From: Oryzias latipes
Taxonomy: Eukaryota; Chordata; Actinopteri; Beloniformes; Adrianichthyidae
DNA: 64,000 bases
Reading direction: 5' to 3'
NCBI RefSeq assembly: GCF_002234675.1
Contig: NC_019879.2
Span: forward strand, 21,881,855-21,945,854
Positions 43,367-55,348 of the stretch are shown here, piece after piece. Numbering within the stretch: the first letter of the stretch is position 1; the number at the start of each line of letters is the position of its first letter. A program made the translations under genes and the position numbers. Under the pieces are notes generated by a model. That model saw only the letters and a program-made list of their open reading frames with translations. It ran no database searches and was not told the origin of the DNA.

Positions 43367-43478
43367 CCTTTTTCAAGCCCCTGCACTAGCTAGTGGTTGA
43401 ACCCTTACACCTCTGGCTGTCATTTTAACTCCATGCTGCTCAGCAAAGTGACCACCTGCTTCTGGCAGACACTCAAGT
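43367..43478 (-). other. tlk1: Predicted tlk1 5' UTR exon with two uORFs
   Basis: On the minus strand a (GTT)n tract followed by GACAG gives a strong acceptor before 43478, and AAAAAGG|GTAAGT gives a strong donor after 43367, defining a 112-nt exon upstream of the coding start. It contains ATG-GAG-TTA-AAA-TGA and, overlapping that stop as ATGA, a second uORF of 16 codons. It has no frame open into tlk1. It is an inference from splice signals; it may be a cassette or alternative first-intron exon, or unused. Confidence 0.4.
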
Positions 43479-44149
43479 CTGTCAACAACAACAACAACAA
43501 AACAATTTGTGGGTGAAGTATTAACATCGTGTTACCCGACTGACAACTTAAACTGAATGGTAGACAAGTTATGCAGTGTATATCCTAATTACAAGTGGCG
43601 TGCTGATGGAGACCACCGTCACTTGTCAATCAGAGAATGACAAGCTGACAATACAAAGGAGATGGAGAAGCCACATCAGCAGTTAAAGCCAAGGGAAATC
43701 ATCCATTACAGCAGCGAGAACTACTGACAGGCGATGAAGTGATAACTGTATTCACTGTCGTGTTGGATAGCATGCTGCTGATGTCCTAACGGATGGAAAC
43801 CCCTTGGTGTCCCATCGGGTTTGTTGGGGTGGGTGGTGGGGGGCATCTCCACAAACAGCTTTGCTCACAGATTTAAAGAGATGAGGTCAAGCAATGATAG
43901 GCAAGGCACCCACTAAAATGGCACCTCCAGCAACATGACACACTCCAGAAATCTGAATTATTGTTTGGGGAGTTTTACCCATAAATGTATGTGTAGAGGC
44001 CTGTCTGCACCGATAACATGATAGAAACTCTCATCCCTGCACATAATAATGTAGTGATGCGAGGTAAACAACACAATCAACACACAAAGGACTGCTACGA
44101 GTATGCTGCACACACGTCCAAATTAAAATCAAATGGACTGTTTCTACCT

Positions 44150-44930
44150 GCATTTCTACTGACTTTTTAACAAGCTATTTGCATCCATAGCGGCCGCATG
44201 CAGTTAACGGAGGGATGCGCCGATTGCAACGTTAACACACCTCTGGTAAGATTTATCGCCATCATGCGCGTATTTGTCCTAAGGTTACTGCACTGGCCTG
44301 GGCACTGAAACATGGTCCTGACTTCGCTGCTGCTACCAACTAGCCAAACAGCCTCAATGGACTTTGGAGCTGACGAGTTACTGTAACGTTAGCTAGCAAA
44401 ACAGCTTTCGCCACCGAGATTTGCTCGATATTTTGGTGTTATTTCTCCCCATACTTTCAGCTAACTGCCCGACAGGACCGAGTGGAGGCCGGACGAGCGG
44501 TTCAAAATCATTCTACGATACCTTTCTAAAGCTTCACCACCACCGCGGTATGCTGTCGGAAGATACAGTCCGTGTTGGGGACGTGGAGAGCAGGGACCAA
44601 AGATGGCGTCCCCTCCAAACTTCCACTACTTTGGATACTCATCAAGCTACTTTTTGTTTGTAGGTACGACCGCACGCGCCGTCAACTGCTCACGCGGACG
44701 GGGAGAACATTCCGACCGGTGTGCCGTTTGACTAGTGGCGACGCGCACGCGGCGTCGGCCACCGAACTAAAATGCACAATTCTTGTTATTTTGGGGAGGA
44801 CAAACCTCTTCACACCTCAGCACGGCTCCGAGGTCCAGGGCTCCGTCTTCAAGTGGTTGCCCGTGTCACGTCACGCAGCGTGTGCAAATTCTTATCGCGA
44901 GGGCGATTCGTTTGTGTTTTTAAACGGCTG
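44150..44930 (-). promoter_or_regulatory. tlk1: tlk1 CpG-rich promoter region
   Basis: CpG-rich sequence, including CCACCGCGG, ACGCGCAC and GCGACGCGCACGCGGCGTCG clusters, lies 2.2-2.9 kb upstream of the tlk1 start codon and ends abruptly at about 44930. Mettl8 ends further right on the same strand, so this is most simply the tlk1 promoter and untranslated exon 1. The forward open frames here are GC artefacts. Confidence 0.55.
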
Positions 44931-45544
44931 ACAGCGTGCAGAAATCATGACTGACTGACGGTAGCTTCCATGTTTAGCTCGCCTTGCTGTACTATGATGG
45001 GAAAGTATGTAATAAGACGTCTGACAAGGAAAGAGTTATTGAGATGATACTAAAAAATAACACAAATCAATTTATGAAATGTGTGTTTATTTTTACAAAT
45101 ATTTCTGAAATCTCACTTTTTTAGTAACAGTCAGAATATGGATAAGTTTATTTATTATACCAAAAATAAATAACAATACAGAAACTTTCAAAGAAATCAT
45201 TACACATTTATATTTTAAATCCATTAGAAATCAAAATATATATATTAAAAAATCTTAAAGAAAAATCAATATATGAAGTTTTGGGGGTTGATGTTTGTTT
45301 GTTTTGTTTAATTCTACATTTGTGTCAGTCAAAGCTATTTTTTAATCTAAACCTTTATGCATTTACAATCAAAAGCTTTCAAACATATTAAAATAGATTT
45401 TTCTTGACTTGTTGAGCTTTTATTTCATATTCTAAATTGATCCAGTTAAATCCTGTTAGAAAACAATAACGTATCATTTCATTATTACAGCTGAACCGGT
45501 TTATACTTTAGTTTTATATGAAAACATTTTATATATATTTATTG
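44931..45544 (-). other. mettl8: Spacer containing the mettl8 3' UTR
   Basis: AT-rich. Several minus-strand AATAAA candidates occur between about 45085 and 45170, which would give a mettl8 3' UTR of about 0.4 kb. No other feature was seen. Confidence 0.45.
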
Positions 45545-48141
45545 TCATATTTGCCCATTAGGGGAGTGTTCCGGTAGGAAATGTAGACTTGGTTTCCTGA
45601 ATTTGCTCTGAATCCACACTCGACGCATTGCAACTTTCTTTTTTCTGTTCACTTGAAGTCGTCTGTCCTCCAAATTCTGAATTTCTTCCAGTCCAGCTTT
45701 GGAAAACAAATCTCCAACTTCCTCTGTGTCAAATGTCAAAGAAGTCAGTCAGTCAAACAGTGTTTTAACAAATATAGCATTACAAGTGTACAACCAACCT
45801 TATTCAGATTTTAAGAAAATATGAGAAGTACTGTGATAATTGGTCAAATATATCAGTTATTTGCATTATAATAAAAAAAAGAAAAGTACAGATCTTCTCA
45901 TCGGTACCTTCAGTGAAATAATAAACACAGGTTCCATCTCCTCTGGTGTAGAAATGATCTGATAAGCATCTTCCTAGATTCAAAAAAGGGCAAAACAAAT
46001 GGCATTTTAATCATATATTTGAATTTACACTGCCATAGAAAAAAAGTGATGCTTTACCTTTCTTAAACCTGAGTTGGGAGAAGTCGTATCTTCCATAATC
46101 CCGAAACAGGAACATTCCTCCAGGCTTCAGGTATGATGACAGTCGATTCACAACTCCTTGCAATCTAAAAATGTAATGGAATATAAGTGTAAAGTAATTT
46201 AGAGCTCTTATTAAAATTTCAAATGAAATCAAATTGTCCAGTAAAAAAGTCAAACTTTACCAAAGTAAATAGTAATATATATGTTTCATACCTCTAAATG
46301 GACTGAAATAGCATGAAAATGGGAATGGAGACTTACAAATGGGACAAATAACATCAGACACTCTTATCTTCATTCATCTTTATTTACCGCTCTGGATGGA
46401 TGGAGGAAAGCACAAAAACGGCCAGAATAACATCCAAGCTCTGAGGAGGAAACGGAAAGGAAGACCCCTCCTCGCATATGTCATGGACAAAAGCATGACA
46501 TATTGATTTGTCGTAATCTTGATGGTCCTGTAAAAAAAAATAATTATACATTTGCATCAAAGTAAGGCCAAGTAAACTAACATGATTATGCAGCTAATAT
46601 GTGGATTGCATCCTTAAAGTGTTTAAAGAAAACATTTTAAAAGTTATTTTTATACATATTCGTAAATATTCATTGGTCTTAAAGGCTGTTTCTTCACATG
46701 TATGTGTGGTAAATATCTGTAGTTCACTGTTAAAAAAAAACCAAAGTAAGTTTGTGCTATAGGTATTTTGAGGGTTTATTACATGAAATTGGAAAAATAC
46801 ATAATTTTCCATGTAAAGTTGTTTTCTTAAAGCTGGAAACAACTTACCTGGACCATCTGAATAGCTCGAGCTGAAAAGTCACAACAGTACAGAAAGGAGT
46901 CTGTATTTCTGTGAAAAGATGCAGACAATCAAAAGGTTTTATCTAAATAAGTATTTAACTGTGATGTGACAAACTCTTTATTTAAATGAAGTTCCCTTTG
47001 TTATAAATGTATTGCACTTTAAATAGAATAAACTTGAGAAAATGCAGCAAGAGGGAATTAAGGGAATGAACGTATAAAGTGTGTCATTTGAAACCTAACC
47101 TATATTTATTTCCCAATTCGGTTTCTACACATATTGTTATATAAAACAATAACAGCAACATTTATATGTTAGTATTTTAGTCAACATAACAGCATCCAGA
47201 ATATGAACTTACCTGATGTTGTTAAGAATAGGAAAAACACTGTTTCCAACTCCACATCCAACCTGAATAAATAGAATATTTTGTTGTATTATGGCTGATG
47301 GCGAAGTACAAAAACAAAAATTTTTTTTTTTTAAAAACCTCCAAGATCCTGAAAGATGCATCATGTCCAAGAAAAGAAGGGACATCCTTTAGCTCTTGTT
47401 GTGCTTCCTGATAATTCCAGTTGTTAATTTTCCAGGAGCCCCCAGTAGGATCATTATGTTGGTAATGTCTTTTCTCTGTGTCTGCGGTGCATCCACTTTG
47501 AATCTGGATCACTTTGTGCTCATGATGGACGTTTGTGACACGATTTTCTCTGTGTGACGGATGGAGAAGTTCCGGGAACTCTAAAAACAGCCACCTGCGA
47601 TCTTTGAAAAACTTACTCTGGTGCACCTCATAAAACTTGTCCCAGAACTGGCAAGCCTCTGCATCAAATTTACCTGTGTGAAAAAGATACATGTTCTTTA
47701 AAATTGTATCAATAAGGGTGAAAAAAAACAAAGCAAACAAATAAAAACATTTGTTCTCATTTATCCATGCCTCTTTCTGGTGCAGGAATTTGCACACTGG
47801 AATTTTCTTGAACTTTCTGTCGTGCATTTTCTTTGTCCTCAACAGTCCATTTGATATGGTCCCTAAAACACAACAGATTTTTAAGTAAATTAAGTAATTA
47901 ATTAATTGGTTCATCAGCAATTACTTAATACAAACGAAATAAGAAAAATAAACTTTAGCATATATTATATATGTGATTATACTACTAACCACATGTTGTG
48001 CTTAAAGATGTCGTCAGTATTGGTAAGAATCCGGGAGCCAAGTGGAGCTACAGGTCTTGGTTTGGTGTTTTTGAACTTCACAGCTGATGTAACAAAGGCT
48101 GTGCCCTGTTTGGCTACAGAAAAGCTCCGCCATTTAAGCAT
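45545..48141 (-). CDS. mettl8: tRNA N(3)-methylcytidine methyltransferase METTL8, 9 coding exons, 393 aa
   Basis: SAM-dependent methyltransferase; in mammals METTL8 makes m3C32 in mitochondrial tRNA-Thr and tRNA-Ser(UCN). Exons in transcript order: 48141-47990, 47862-47771, 47673-47339, 47262-47213, 46908-46848, 46527-46388, 46164-46058, 45973-45908 and 45723-45545; phases agree. The start [13 protein letters not shown] looks like a mitochondrial presequence (basic, Ser-rich, no acidic residues). HNMWDHIKW, then [20 protein letters not shown], the SAM motif [14 protein letters not shown] (about residues 191-204), [29 protein letters not shown] and [17 protein letters not shown] follow. The long variable segment in exon 3 matches METTL8 rather than METTL2. 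The intron after 47771 appears to use a GC donor, and the donor after 47339 is a poor GTTTTT. The initiator lies 5 nt inside its exon, so an upstream untranslated exon is required. Confidence 0.93.
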
Positions 48142-48499
48142 TTGTTCTGTTGAAAAATAAATTGAAAAAGAAAAACTCAAATAGAACAAGCATTCGAACA
48201 TTTTTTTCATTTAAATCACAAAGAAATTATACAAAATTGTTGAAAAGTTTGGTCATTTAATAACAACATTTGCAATTAAATTTTAGGGGCTTTGAAAAGA
48301 AAACTCATAAGCATCAAGGTTTGTGGACAATTCTATCTTTTTTACTGCCTTGTTGTAAATTTTAATCATGTTCAAAACACAGAAAATTTTAACTTCAAAA
48401 TAATCTTATCAATAAAAATTTAGGTAGGTAATTTATTAACTAGATTATTGTTATACTAAATTATTTTTTTCTTTTTTTAAATCAATTAAGCATTGAGAC

Positions 48500-49009
48500 T
48501 TCTTTACCGAAAGAGGGCGCTAAACCCACCACACATTCCTTTTCCGTTAAATGTTTTCGTAGAAGAAGATGGCTAACCAACATTGAGCGATAACAGCTAA
48601 GCAACTCAACACGGACAGTCAATGAGTATGAAATCCTCATGGTTAAATGTCGTTATTGCATTTTACCTTTAACCGTTGTTTATATCATCGCAACTCTCCG
48701 AGGTTGATAGCCTGGTAGATGTGAAATCTAAGTGAACGACTTATCAGAGTTCATGTTTTAATTTAGGCATCATCGATCGATCGATCGACCGACGTTTCGT
48801 TTGCCAAATATTTCAATTCGTTGTTTAGCTGTAGATTTAACCTTTAGTTGAACCTTTTCGGAAAGTGAATCCAATTAAAATCAGTTGATCTGGCAATCAT
48901 TCTTACCTAAACTGTGGAGAGTGTGTGGAATTTGCTGGAGTCCTTTCTGGTGCTTTTACCACCATGATGTGAAGCAGCCTCTTCGTGTTGCTCTAAGCGG
49001 GGCCTTTAG
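48500..49009. promoter_or_regulatory. Divergent mettl8/dcaf17 promoter
   Basis: mettl8 (-) and dcaf17 (+) are head-to-head. A YY1-like AAGATGGC is at about 48576-48583. On the minus strand TTTAG|GTAAGA at 48907/48906 is a strong donor for a mettl8 untranslated exon, whose start would then lie close to or beyond the dcaf17 start codon. A weaker alternative donor is at about 48667. On the plus strand a 2-codon uORF (ATG ATG TGA) is at 48964-48972. A short (ATCG)n repeat is at 48772-48789. Start sites are not resolvable. Confidence 0.55.
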
Positions 49010-52000
49010 ATGGCGCCACAGGGAAGGAAGAGCAGCGTCAATGCCGCGGAGCTGCTGACGCGAAGAAGCAGAGGGATCAGGGATGCTGGGACCTCCTACA
49101 GGCATTGTTTGAATGTCCTGAGAGGTGTCCTCCTCCAGGTAACAAGGCTGGATAAACACTTCTTCTACCAGATTAGAGAGAGATATGTCAACTACAAGAT
49201 GGAAAAGAAATAAGAGAAGTAGCCAAACCATCAGTAGAATATGTTAAATGATGTGGGATGAAACTGTGAAAAACTTAAAACAATGTCTAAACCTACTACA
49301 CCTAAAAAGTTCAAATAATTGATCTTAACTAGACTCTAAAAATGAAAATCATAGCTACAACATTTCATAAATACTATACCTTTCTATGTATCATGATTAT
49401 AATTGTTTTTTTATTAAGATTGTCAAGTATCAATAAATGTGTAAATATATAATTAGCAAAATCACTAAATTGATCATTTCAGATCACCTGAAAGGTGGAT
49501 GTCTTCAAATAGGCTTAGACTCATTGCTGTTCCTTTTTTAATAGATGTCTAGATTACAAAACGTTTTTTTTTTTCAACTCTATGATTAAACATGTTACTC
49601 TCTCTTTTTATTCTTTTGTTAAAAATAATCTTAGACTTACTGTGGTTTATTTTTCTTATACTTTTTTCTATTTTAAATCATTCACATTTTCATCACAGGA
49701 AAACAGGAATTTCCAGAAAATCTGGAGCAAGATTTCAAAATCTACAATAACTTATGAGAGTGGGAAAGTCTACTTTGAAAATTATCAGAATTGCTACAGC
49801 TGGTGAGTTTATTTACATTGAGGAATTTTATATTCATTGAGAAAACCAAACACTCTATTTCCGTGGAAATCTCTTTTTTTCCTCACTGGAATCAGGCATT
49901 TTTTAGAAGTTTTGTCCTTAATGATAAGGAGGGTCTAAAGGCAGGGATGCCCAGTTTGGTTTAGTTTAGCAATCAGCTATTGTATTTTATAGCCAATTTC
50001 TATGTTTTGTACAATTAATGAAATAAAAAGCTAGTTCAGGGATGGGTTTAGACTGTAGTGCACTTTTTATTGTTTTGTCTTTATTCTTTTGGTCTTTCTT
50101 GCACCATGTAAGAGGGGTTGAAATCAAGCTTCACTTTGGATCTAACAAATTAAAACTGATATGTGTGTGTGTGTCATATACCAATTTTATGACCCTTCCA
50201 TTATAGTTAATTGTTTTTCTTTTCTTTTATGCTGTACGTGTCAAACAATAAACAGATTTTTGTATTTTTATAAATGACTTTTGCACTAAGATAACACAAA
50301 AATTAAATTTAGTTTTCTGATGAAAAACATAAATTTATTTTTCAGCATTCAGGCCGAACCTCATAGTTTGTACAAAATGCCAAAGAGGTCCAAACACGAA
50401 AAGATCCAAGATGCCTTGTTATGTCAGAGCCCACTTGTAAGTAAAACAAATGGTTTCACACACATTTTTTTCTTATCAGTTTATTTTTAGGATGTGGATT
50501 TTCTTTATCTATGCAGAAATAAAACATAAATGTATACGTAGCATACGTAATAATTGTTGTTTGTGTGTTTGTTTCATCAGGATACAACATTACCCTCTGC
50601 CTCAGATCACACCCCCAGCCTCCTAGCACTAACAGCTAATAACTGGCTGTATCGCATCTCCTCCAACACAGGAAAAGAACTCCAGAGAGTTTATCTTTCT
50701 CCAAGGTTTCAGTTCAGGTAACTTAAGTTCTCTACTGTCGGAGTACTGCTACCTGACATCATTTATGCACTGCAGTAGTCCATAATTCAAACAGCTTTTC
50801 TTTTATTTTGCAGATATCTGGGTTGGGATGTTTCTCAAGAAACATTTTACATTAAATCTCTCCAAAAGAAAGAAACACCTTTAGAAAGACAGGTAACAAA
50901 GCTAATATTTCAAAAAAGATTCTGTCTTTCTGGGTATGAAATTAAACTGTTTCTAAAAGGTAAACTACTTTGAGCTTTTGTTTCCCTCCAGGCAGGAATC
51001 TCTCAGAGTACAGTCATGCACTTGGCTGTTTTCCATGTTTTCCCTTTGCAAATTGTTGGAATTCTAGAGATCAACAAAAAAGTAGGCCTGTTTTCTTCTT
51101 GTTACCTTTTTTTCAATTCATTTTTCTCTGGAATTCATTGATGTTGGTATGTTTAAATTAATTTCTTTCTAGGTGTTTGGAAGTGGTGTAACTGATGTTG
51201 TTCTGTCCCAAGGCGTCCTCGCTGTTTCCCACAGCAACAAGTCAGTGAGGCTGTACAGCTTTGTGCACATTATCCAAAAGGTTTGTTTATTTTAAGAGAA
51301 AAAATGATGTGTACAAAATCAATCAAAGATCGTCATCGTTTCTTGCACTTTTGCATTTCTTTTGACTAAAATTGTTTTTTTTTTTAGTATTTAACAGAGA
51401 AACTGACTCTTGGACAACAGAGCGCACTCCTTGAAGGTAAAACTGTGGGAGATGCTCCATTTGGCATTCCGGTAAATATCCAAATCCCAGGTGAGTTAGA
51501 CTTAAAGTTTAGCGCTAAAGCTTTTATCAACCAGTTCAGATCAGAATACTTTCTTTTTTTCTTTTGGACGCACAGATTGTCCTCCTGTGTTATTCGAGGT
51601 GTCTTGTTCCAACAATGGCGTACAGATCGGAGGCTTTCCCTGGCACTACATTTACACACCACCACACAAAACTCACCGGGGGACTCACCATATCTGCTCA
51701 CTGCAAGACCATTCAATGGTACAGCAAAGTCTTTATTTTTATTTACGTTATTGTAAAGTAACATAAGCCACTTCATTTCCACCAATGGGGTTCTGAGTGT
51801 TTACAGTCACACTCCGGTTATCTTTACATCTATTTTTTAAAAGTGTTCCCAGTGGTCTTTTAATTCTGATTATTCTGTTTTCAGCCCAAATCAATGAACC
51901 TGTGTCACGGTTGTTCATTAGAAATTCACCTCTGAATCTCTCCCTTGGGGGGCCCTGGCTAATGCCTGGGCTTGGGGGGTAAGGAAGCTCAGAACTCCTG

Positions 52001-55000
52001 GGTGTTGGTGGGGTGCTCGTCTGTGGCTGGGGGTGGCTCCCTGAGGGCGTGTGGGGGTCCTGCTGCCCCAGGTCTGGGGGCGACGTGATTGCCTGGCTGG
52101 CAAATTTCCTCTATCTGCTTATACGGGTGTAGGTTCCTGGCTACCATTGCTGCTCAGGTGGGGGTCTTGGTTTGGGGATGACTGCACACTCTCCATCTTT
52201 TTTTACACTCCATCATCCATCTTAGCAGAACAGAAACACTGACTCGAGCACAGGTATCAGCTCACCGTTGCCCAAATAGTAGACGTAACTGAATCAAATG
52301 CTTTACATGTAATAGTTAGTATGCATAAATATGTGCGTGTGAACTGTAATTGCATTATGTACATTTTGACATGTTTGTATGTGAACATTTTTGGAGCCAG
52401 CAGGTATGTTGGTAATATTTGAGTGTGTGGACAGGCCCCGCCCCTTTTAGACTAACCATTACCTGACAGTAATGGTTATAAACTTCCAGCAACTTTAAGA
52501 TTCTACCCCCCACCCTCTACAATTTGAATAACCCCCCCTTTCTCCCCCTTTATTTGGTGCCCTTAACCCCCCGCCCAACATCCCTCTCTCTTCTTCCCTC
52601 TTCGTCTTTTCCGTCCGGTCCAACAAAAAACTATTACAGATTTAATCAGAATAAAAAAAAAATTGTCTGTGGCTGTGTCTGAATTCCTTCACTACTCACT
52701 ATATAGTGCATTCGCCATTTTGTAGTGCTGTCCAAATCTACAACTCCAGAATCGAGTGCCCTTGAAATTTCCCAGAAGTCTTTGCCAAAAACCAGTGTGC
52801 ATGGATGCTCAGTTTTCATCTTCAGAACACAATAGATTTTCATAAAAGATCGTTGTAAAACGCTCATATCCATTAGATTTTCACTTTTTGAAATTGTTGA
52901 AGTCATATTCAGCGTATAAAAAAAATAAATATATAAAAGTAAGCATGGTGTCCGAATTGCTTTTAAAATTCAGGGCACCTCATAGTGCCGCACTAGATAG
53001 TTTTTTTAGTAGTTAGGGGTTAGGATGGGAATTCGGACATAGCCAAGATTTATAACTCCATGTTGTAACAGTAAAATATTTCTTACACAAGAGACCTTCT
53101 CTGTTTGCTCAGCTGTTGGACAGGACTAGTATTATAAATAAACAGAAAAGAGAAATTCACCAAATTAACCCTAGCCCCCCTTCCACTCCCCATTGCTAAG
53201 AAATTGGAGAAAGGAGCTTGTGGCCTGCTCAACGTATTCTACATAACAAATAAGCTCTTTTTCAAATGGCATTTTTTTTATCTGTTCCTGCTTCGCAACG
53301 ATTTGAATAAAGAAATACTCAGCAATGCAATTTTGATCTTAATTTCCTTTATAAATGTCATCCATCATCAGAAAAATGCCACAAGAATATTGTCAAAATC
53401 CCACAAACAGGTTTTTCACCAGAGTGGGTGTGTGAAGTGATGGTTTGACGGCTATGAAACCAGAAATCCAGCTTTATTAATCTCCATCAAATGGGTGGGT
53501 TTAGGTGGAGCATCGCCTTTAAAAATATAGCCGAACAGTTTCTCAAGATTAGCTGTTTTGTGGTTTTGAAAATTGGGATTTTATGATAATAGCCACAGAA
53601 AAAAAGAAAAGCAATACATTTTACCTTGCTCAAAATATTCACACCAGATTGTTTGAAAATTACAAGAATTGACTCAAAAATGTAGTACCGGTATGTATAT
53701 TAAAACTTACTCTGGGGCTGATTTTGGTTTTTTGGTCACCTTTTAGAGAAACTTGTCAAAACTGCTTATTCCTCTTTGGTATTTGTGCAATTTGTTGATG
53801 CTATTTACATTCAGAAATAGAAAGTCCGTCTAAATCCTTGGTCCATTGTCTTATTTTAGGTATAGCAATTCTTAATACATATTTGCATGTAACACTTTGA
53901 AACTTTGTAAAATTAGGCAATAAATGGAATCCAAAACATGAACTGCTGCGCTCTTGAGAGTGATGGGATCTTTTTCCATCCAGATGATTCTGGAAGGATC
54001 ATCCATGTTGGGCCTACCACTATAAAGTGAGTTCTCTACAAAACAGTTTTTTTTTTCTAACATGACATTGAAATTCTAGTCATATGTGGAATGAAGAACC
54101 ATTTGAAAACACATTTTCTTGTTTTTAAGAGTCCTTAAAATCCTGGGTGAGATCAACTCTTCTTTGCCATCCGAGGTAGTTGAAGATTTCTCCATGGCAA
54201 CTCATCGAAACGCTGTGAGTGAACAAACATGTTCTGAACTTTGATTAAACATTTATAAGATATTTTTAAAAAGCAGTAAGTCATTTGTAAAAAAGCCTCT
54301 CACGATTGACAGCAGAAATGAACTATAGGTGTTTCCTCAAGATTTCATAAATCTAAATGTTTTAGCTTTTGTCTTCCTGCAGCCGACCCCTGAAGTGACG
54401 GTCACCTCATCAGGCCGCACGGTGAAGAGAAGGTTTCATCAGCTAGATGATGACCCGGGTCAAGAGGTAGAAATGCAGACAAGTTTATTCTCATAGTTCT
54501 TGATTATAGTCTGTAAACGAGGAACTCTGCTGTGGTGTTCGAAGATTATTCATCTTAGAAAAGCCCCTTAGTTAACCCTTTTATTTCCTCTATGATTGAT
54601 GATAGAACTGGACTTTGGGAAGTGGTTTAAAATTTATCCTAAAGGTGACCTGTCAGAATGCAGAACTGGTCAGTGTACCATTGCTGTATCGCGGTTCACT
54701 TTGCAATTTTTTTGTGCTGTGATTTTCCACATTGCACTTTGCGTCCTAATTAGCTATTAACCTTGTCAAGCGATCTTTGTGCCATGTCTCATGTACACAA
54801 TGTGTTCAGTTTGCCACATCTGCATAAATTCTTCTTTTCATTCTATAGTACAGGACCTATTATCTGCGAGAACACAGGAACACAACTTAGGAAGACATTG
54901 AATTTATGGAGACATTTTCAAAACTATTCATTTTTGTACAGATTTTTTTACGACAGAAATTCAAACAGGCTTTCAACTGTGCAGGCTTTCCGCATGGTGG

Positions 55001-55348
55001 AGTACGAGGACGAGCTCGACCTTCTGGCGGTAGTGATGACTGACGGCGTGGAGGAAGAAGGAAGAGCTCACGTCCTGCTGCATGACAACCAAACGGGCCG
55101 GTTACTGAGAAAAATTGATCTGGTGGAGTCTTGGGATGAGGTGAGTGACTTGAACCAAAAAAAGGAAAAGCATCTTTCACTCCTCTGACTGTGCTGGGAT
55201 TGACCGTCCTTGTTTTAATTTTTTTACCTTTTTGTTCTAGACTTATCAACACCAGTTGTTCTTTGACAAAGACACAATTGTTCACATTGAACAGAAGAAC
55301 AGCAATTTTTGCTGCCATGTTTACAAACTCAGGACCGTCTCCGAGTAA
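49010..55348 (+). CDS. dcaf17: DDB1- and CUL4-associated factor 17, 14 exons, 508 aa
   Basis: Nuclear/nucleolar substrate-receptor candidate for the CUL4-DDB1 ubiquitin ligase; human mutations cause Woodhouse-Sakati syndrome. Exons: 49010-49138, 49699-49802, 50346-50436, 50581-50717, 50814-50892, 50992-51081, 51173-51280, 51388-51490, 51576-51718, 53917-54026, 54130-54214, 54383-54466, 54985-55140 and 55241-55348. Phases agree; the length compares with 520 aa in human. Recognisable blocks are RDAG near the N-terminus, GKVYFENYQNC, LYKMPKRSKHEKI, VGILEINKK, GDAPFGIP, IGGFPWHYI, FFHPDDSGRIIHVGP, SGRTVKRRF.LLDDDPxQE-like HQLDDDPGQE, VEYEDELDLL and LFFDKDTIVHIEQK. The intron after 51718 is enlarged to 2.2 kb by repeats. 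The first-exon start is the only ATG in frame, with Kozak G at +4 but T at -3. Confidence 0.95.
51930..52665 (+). mobile_element. Probable retroposon insertion in dcaf17 intron 9
   Basis: GC-rich, G-run-rich sequence (about 51940-52180) grades into AT-rich sequence and then a pyrimidine-rich segment (CCCCCCTTTCTCCCCC, CTCTTCGTCTTTTCCGTCCG), ending AATAAAAAAAAAA near 52665. The sharp composition change and the A-rich end with an AATAAA signal fit a retroposed copy in plus orientation. It has no coding frame and no family I can name. Confidence 0.45.
52669..53046. mobile_element. MITE with TGGCTRTGTCYGAATTCC ends
   Basis: The left end TGGCTGTGTCTGAATTCC and right end GGAATTCGGACATAGCCA are an 18-bp inverted pair with two mismatches. 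Internal inverted CACTATATAGTGC-like and CTCATAGTGCCGCACTA elements are present. It is about 378 bp and non-coding. It abuts the tail of the preceding retroposon, so it may have landed in or beside it. No target-site duplication is clear. Confidence 0.7.

Noticed and set aside
44421-44954. Plus-strand frames of 60-119 codons
   Set aside because: Antisense to the tlk1 CpG island, without recognisable domains.
47222-47920. 232-codon mettl8 frame taken as a single exon
   Set aside because: It begins and ends in intron sequence; only the middle 111 codons match the family.
54763-55188. 141-codon dcaf17-side frame with its own start
   Set aside because: The first 74 codons are intron; homology begins after the CTGTGCAG acceptor.
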